NCBI GenBank assembly: GCA_963780165.1
Contig: CAWABB010000006.1
Coordinates: 310,001 to 374,000 of the forward strand
DNA: 64,000 nt
Direction: 5' to 3'
Origin: CAWABB01 sp963780165
GTDB taxonomy: Bacteria; Bacteroidota; Ignavibacteria; UBA10030; UBA6906
The notes below the pieces were generated by a model. It saw only the letters and a list, made by a program, of their open reading frames with translations. It was not told the origin of the DNA and searched no databases. The translations under genes were made by a program, and so were the position numbers. Below, piece after piece: positions 63,901 through 64,000 of this stretch (the first letter of the stretch is position 1; the number at the start of each line of letters is the position of its first letter).

Positions 63901-63994
63901 GGTAGGTGAACCCGATGAAGCCGAACAGCATGATCGCGATCGACATGACGATCGCGAGCACGGGCCGGCGAATGGAGGTAGCGGAGAGACTCAT
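60893..63994 (-). CDS. RND efflux transporter inner-membrane pump (HAE1/AcrB-like)
   Basis: 1033 aa, complete. N-terminal SIRRPVLAIVMSIAIMLFGF, two repeats of six helices with large periplasmic loops between helices 1-2 and 7-8. Transmembrane helix 4 keeps the proton-relay acid pair in GLVVDDAIVMLENIF, and the second half has IGLVTKNGILIVEFANQ with the relay Lys. The porter-domain PSVDPPIITVSATYVGA and ISGIEGVRSIKS patterns are typical. The membrane-fusion partner and outer-membrane channel presumably lie upstream beyond 64000. Confidence 0.96.
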   Translation of the reverse strand: MSLSATSIRRPVLAIVMSIAIMLFGFIGFTYLGVREYPSVDPPIITVSATYVGANADVIESQITEPLEESISGIEGVRSIKSTSAEGRSNITVEFELGVDLEAAANDVRDKVSRAVRLLPPDAENPIVLKADADAIPIVFLNIKSDKRDLLQLSEIATNVFRERMQTIPGVSEVQVWGEKRYAMRLWMDPNRLASYRLTPLDIRSAVLRENVELPSGRIEGTSTELTVRTQSRLVTPEDFNNMIIREVDGRVVRFRDVGNAELGPENLRTILRRDGIPMVGIVLIPRSGANYIAIVDEFYRRVEAMKRDLPPDLQLGLGFDVTTYIRSSIKEVVETVGLAFVLVFLVIFFFLRDLRTTIIPMIAVPVSLIGAFFIMYVMNFSINVLTLLGIVLAIGLVVDDAIVMLENIFAKVEAGFQPREAGFRGSAEVYFAIISTTVALAAVFLPVIFLQGITGRLFKEFGIVLAGSVIISAFVSLTLTPMMATRILKPHAKHSRFYRATEPFFQAMAEGYRGSLTWFMRRRRMALLAIGLAIVAIVGFGLMLPSELSPLEDRSRLRVVATGPEGATFEYMDAYIMDLVRTFQREVPEAEAILSFTSPGFGGGGANSANSFLILKPPDQRERSQQELADQVTARVKEFSAARTFVVQEQSIGGRGGLPVQFVLQAPNFEKLKDRLPVFLAEARKRPEFQVVEVNLKFNKPELRIGINREKARVLGISALDVAQTMQLAYSGSRFDYFVMNGKQYQVIGQVSRESRDKPLDLKTLSIRSSRGELVQLDNLVTIDEQSSPPALYRFNRYVAATVSAGLARGYTVGDGIAAMREVARQTLDASFSTALDGTSKDFEESSSSLLFAFVLALALIYLVLAAQFESFRDPFVIMLTVPLALAGAMFSLWYFQQTLNIFSQIGMIMLIGLVTKNGILIVEFANQRKAQGLTVGEAIVDAATQRLRPILMTALSTILGTLPIALALGAGSETRVPMGIAVVGGLIVATGLTLYVIPAIYSFVSREAGPQIDEQMSPPIAAAQAQDTVQA

Positions 63995-64000
63995 GGGTCA

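Overview
The window reads as chromosomal housekeeping sequence from a GC-rich (roughly 60 percent by eye) member of the Bacteroidota/Ignavibacteriota side of the FCB group. The evidence is indirect but consistent. Two secreted proteins end in the NxPNPFNPxTTxRY sorting segment used by type IX secretion (T9SS). There is a TonB-dependent receptor with a carboxypeptidase-like N-terminal domain. Also present are a YpdA-type bacillithiol disulfide reductase, a pyruvoyl arginine decarboxylase, an E1 alpha-beta fusion, an atpD-atpC pair away from other ATPase genes, and a nuo cluster without nuoEFG. I see no rRNA, CRISPR, phage or insertion sequence.

Layout. 1-7045: nuoA-B-C-D and nuoH-I-J-K-L (nuoL leaves the window), all minus strand. 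7055-9694: ABC-2 exporter pair and a PduO-type cobalamin adenosyltransferase. 9760-17328: MFS exporter, polA and a T9SS-sorted subtilase. 17426-18705: PspC/LiaF-like membrane stress operon. 18924-22991: translation operon rplM-rpsI-rpsB-tsf-pyrH-frr from a near-consensus promoter. 23040-31786: 2-oxoacid dehydrogenase and lipoylation operon (lpd, lipB, fused E1, E1 alpha, E1 beta, E2, lipA). 31808-34154: smpB, tyrS and pdaD, several of them frameshifted. 34221-40536: lytic transglycosylase, then bdr, atpDC, an unknown gene, manC and an RlpA-like gene. 40646-45786: secreted Ntn-hydrolase, small proteins, T9SS protein, tRNA-Thr, TerC. 45915-48457: galT, a sphingomyelin-synthase-like protein and a methyltransferase in one overlapping operon. 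48546-52879: 57-bp repeats, a secreted sugar-binding-fold protein, a small secreted protein, and a response regulator/histidine kinase pair. 52984-63994: TonB receptor, FAD/FeS/CCG oxidoreductase, alpha/beta hydrolase, transglutaminase-like protein and RND pump.

Two signals go beyond routine annotation. First, TGTCA half-sites phased at 9-11 bp (one helical turn, once two) stand upstream of both genes that follow the two-component system, ending on the -35 region as PhoB-type operators do. GTGTCA-N3-TGACAC palindromes lie beside one array and again at the DUF2007 promoter near 43190. This looks like a local, undescribed regulon of the OmpR-family regulator at 50564-51244. Second, many promoters share the form TTGNNN-17-TANNNT, and for at least five genes the -10 box ends only 5-14 nt before the start codon, implying leaderless or nearly leaderless mRNAs.

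Five apparent frameshifts, each readable as one extra base, affect lpd, tyrS, pdaD (twice) and the transglutaminase-like gene. Four of them fall within 2.7 kb, which favours consensus errors, although lpd, tyrS and pdaD would otherwise be broken. All functional calls come from reading motifs; no database search was possible.
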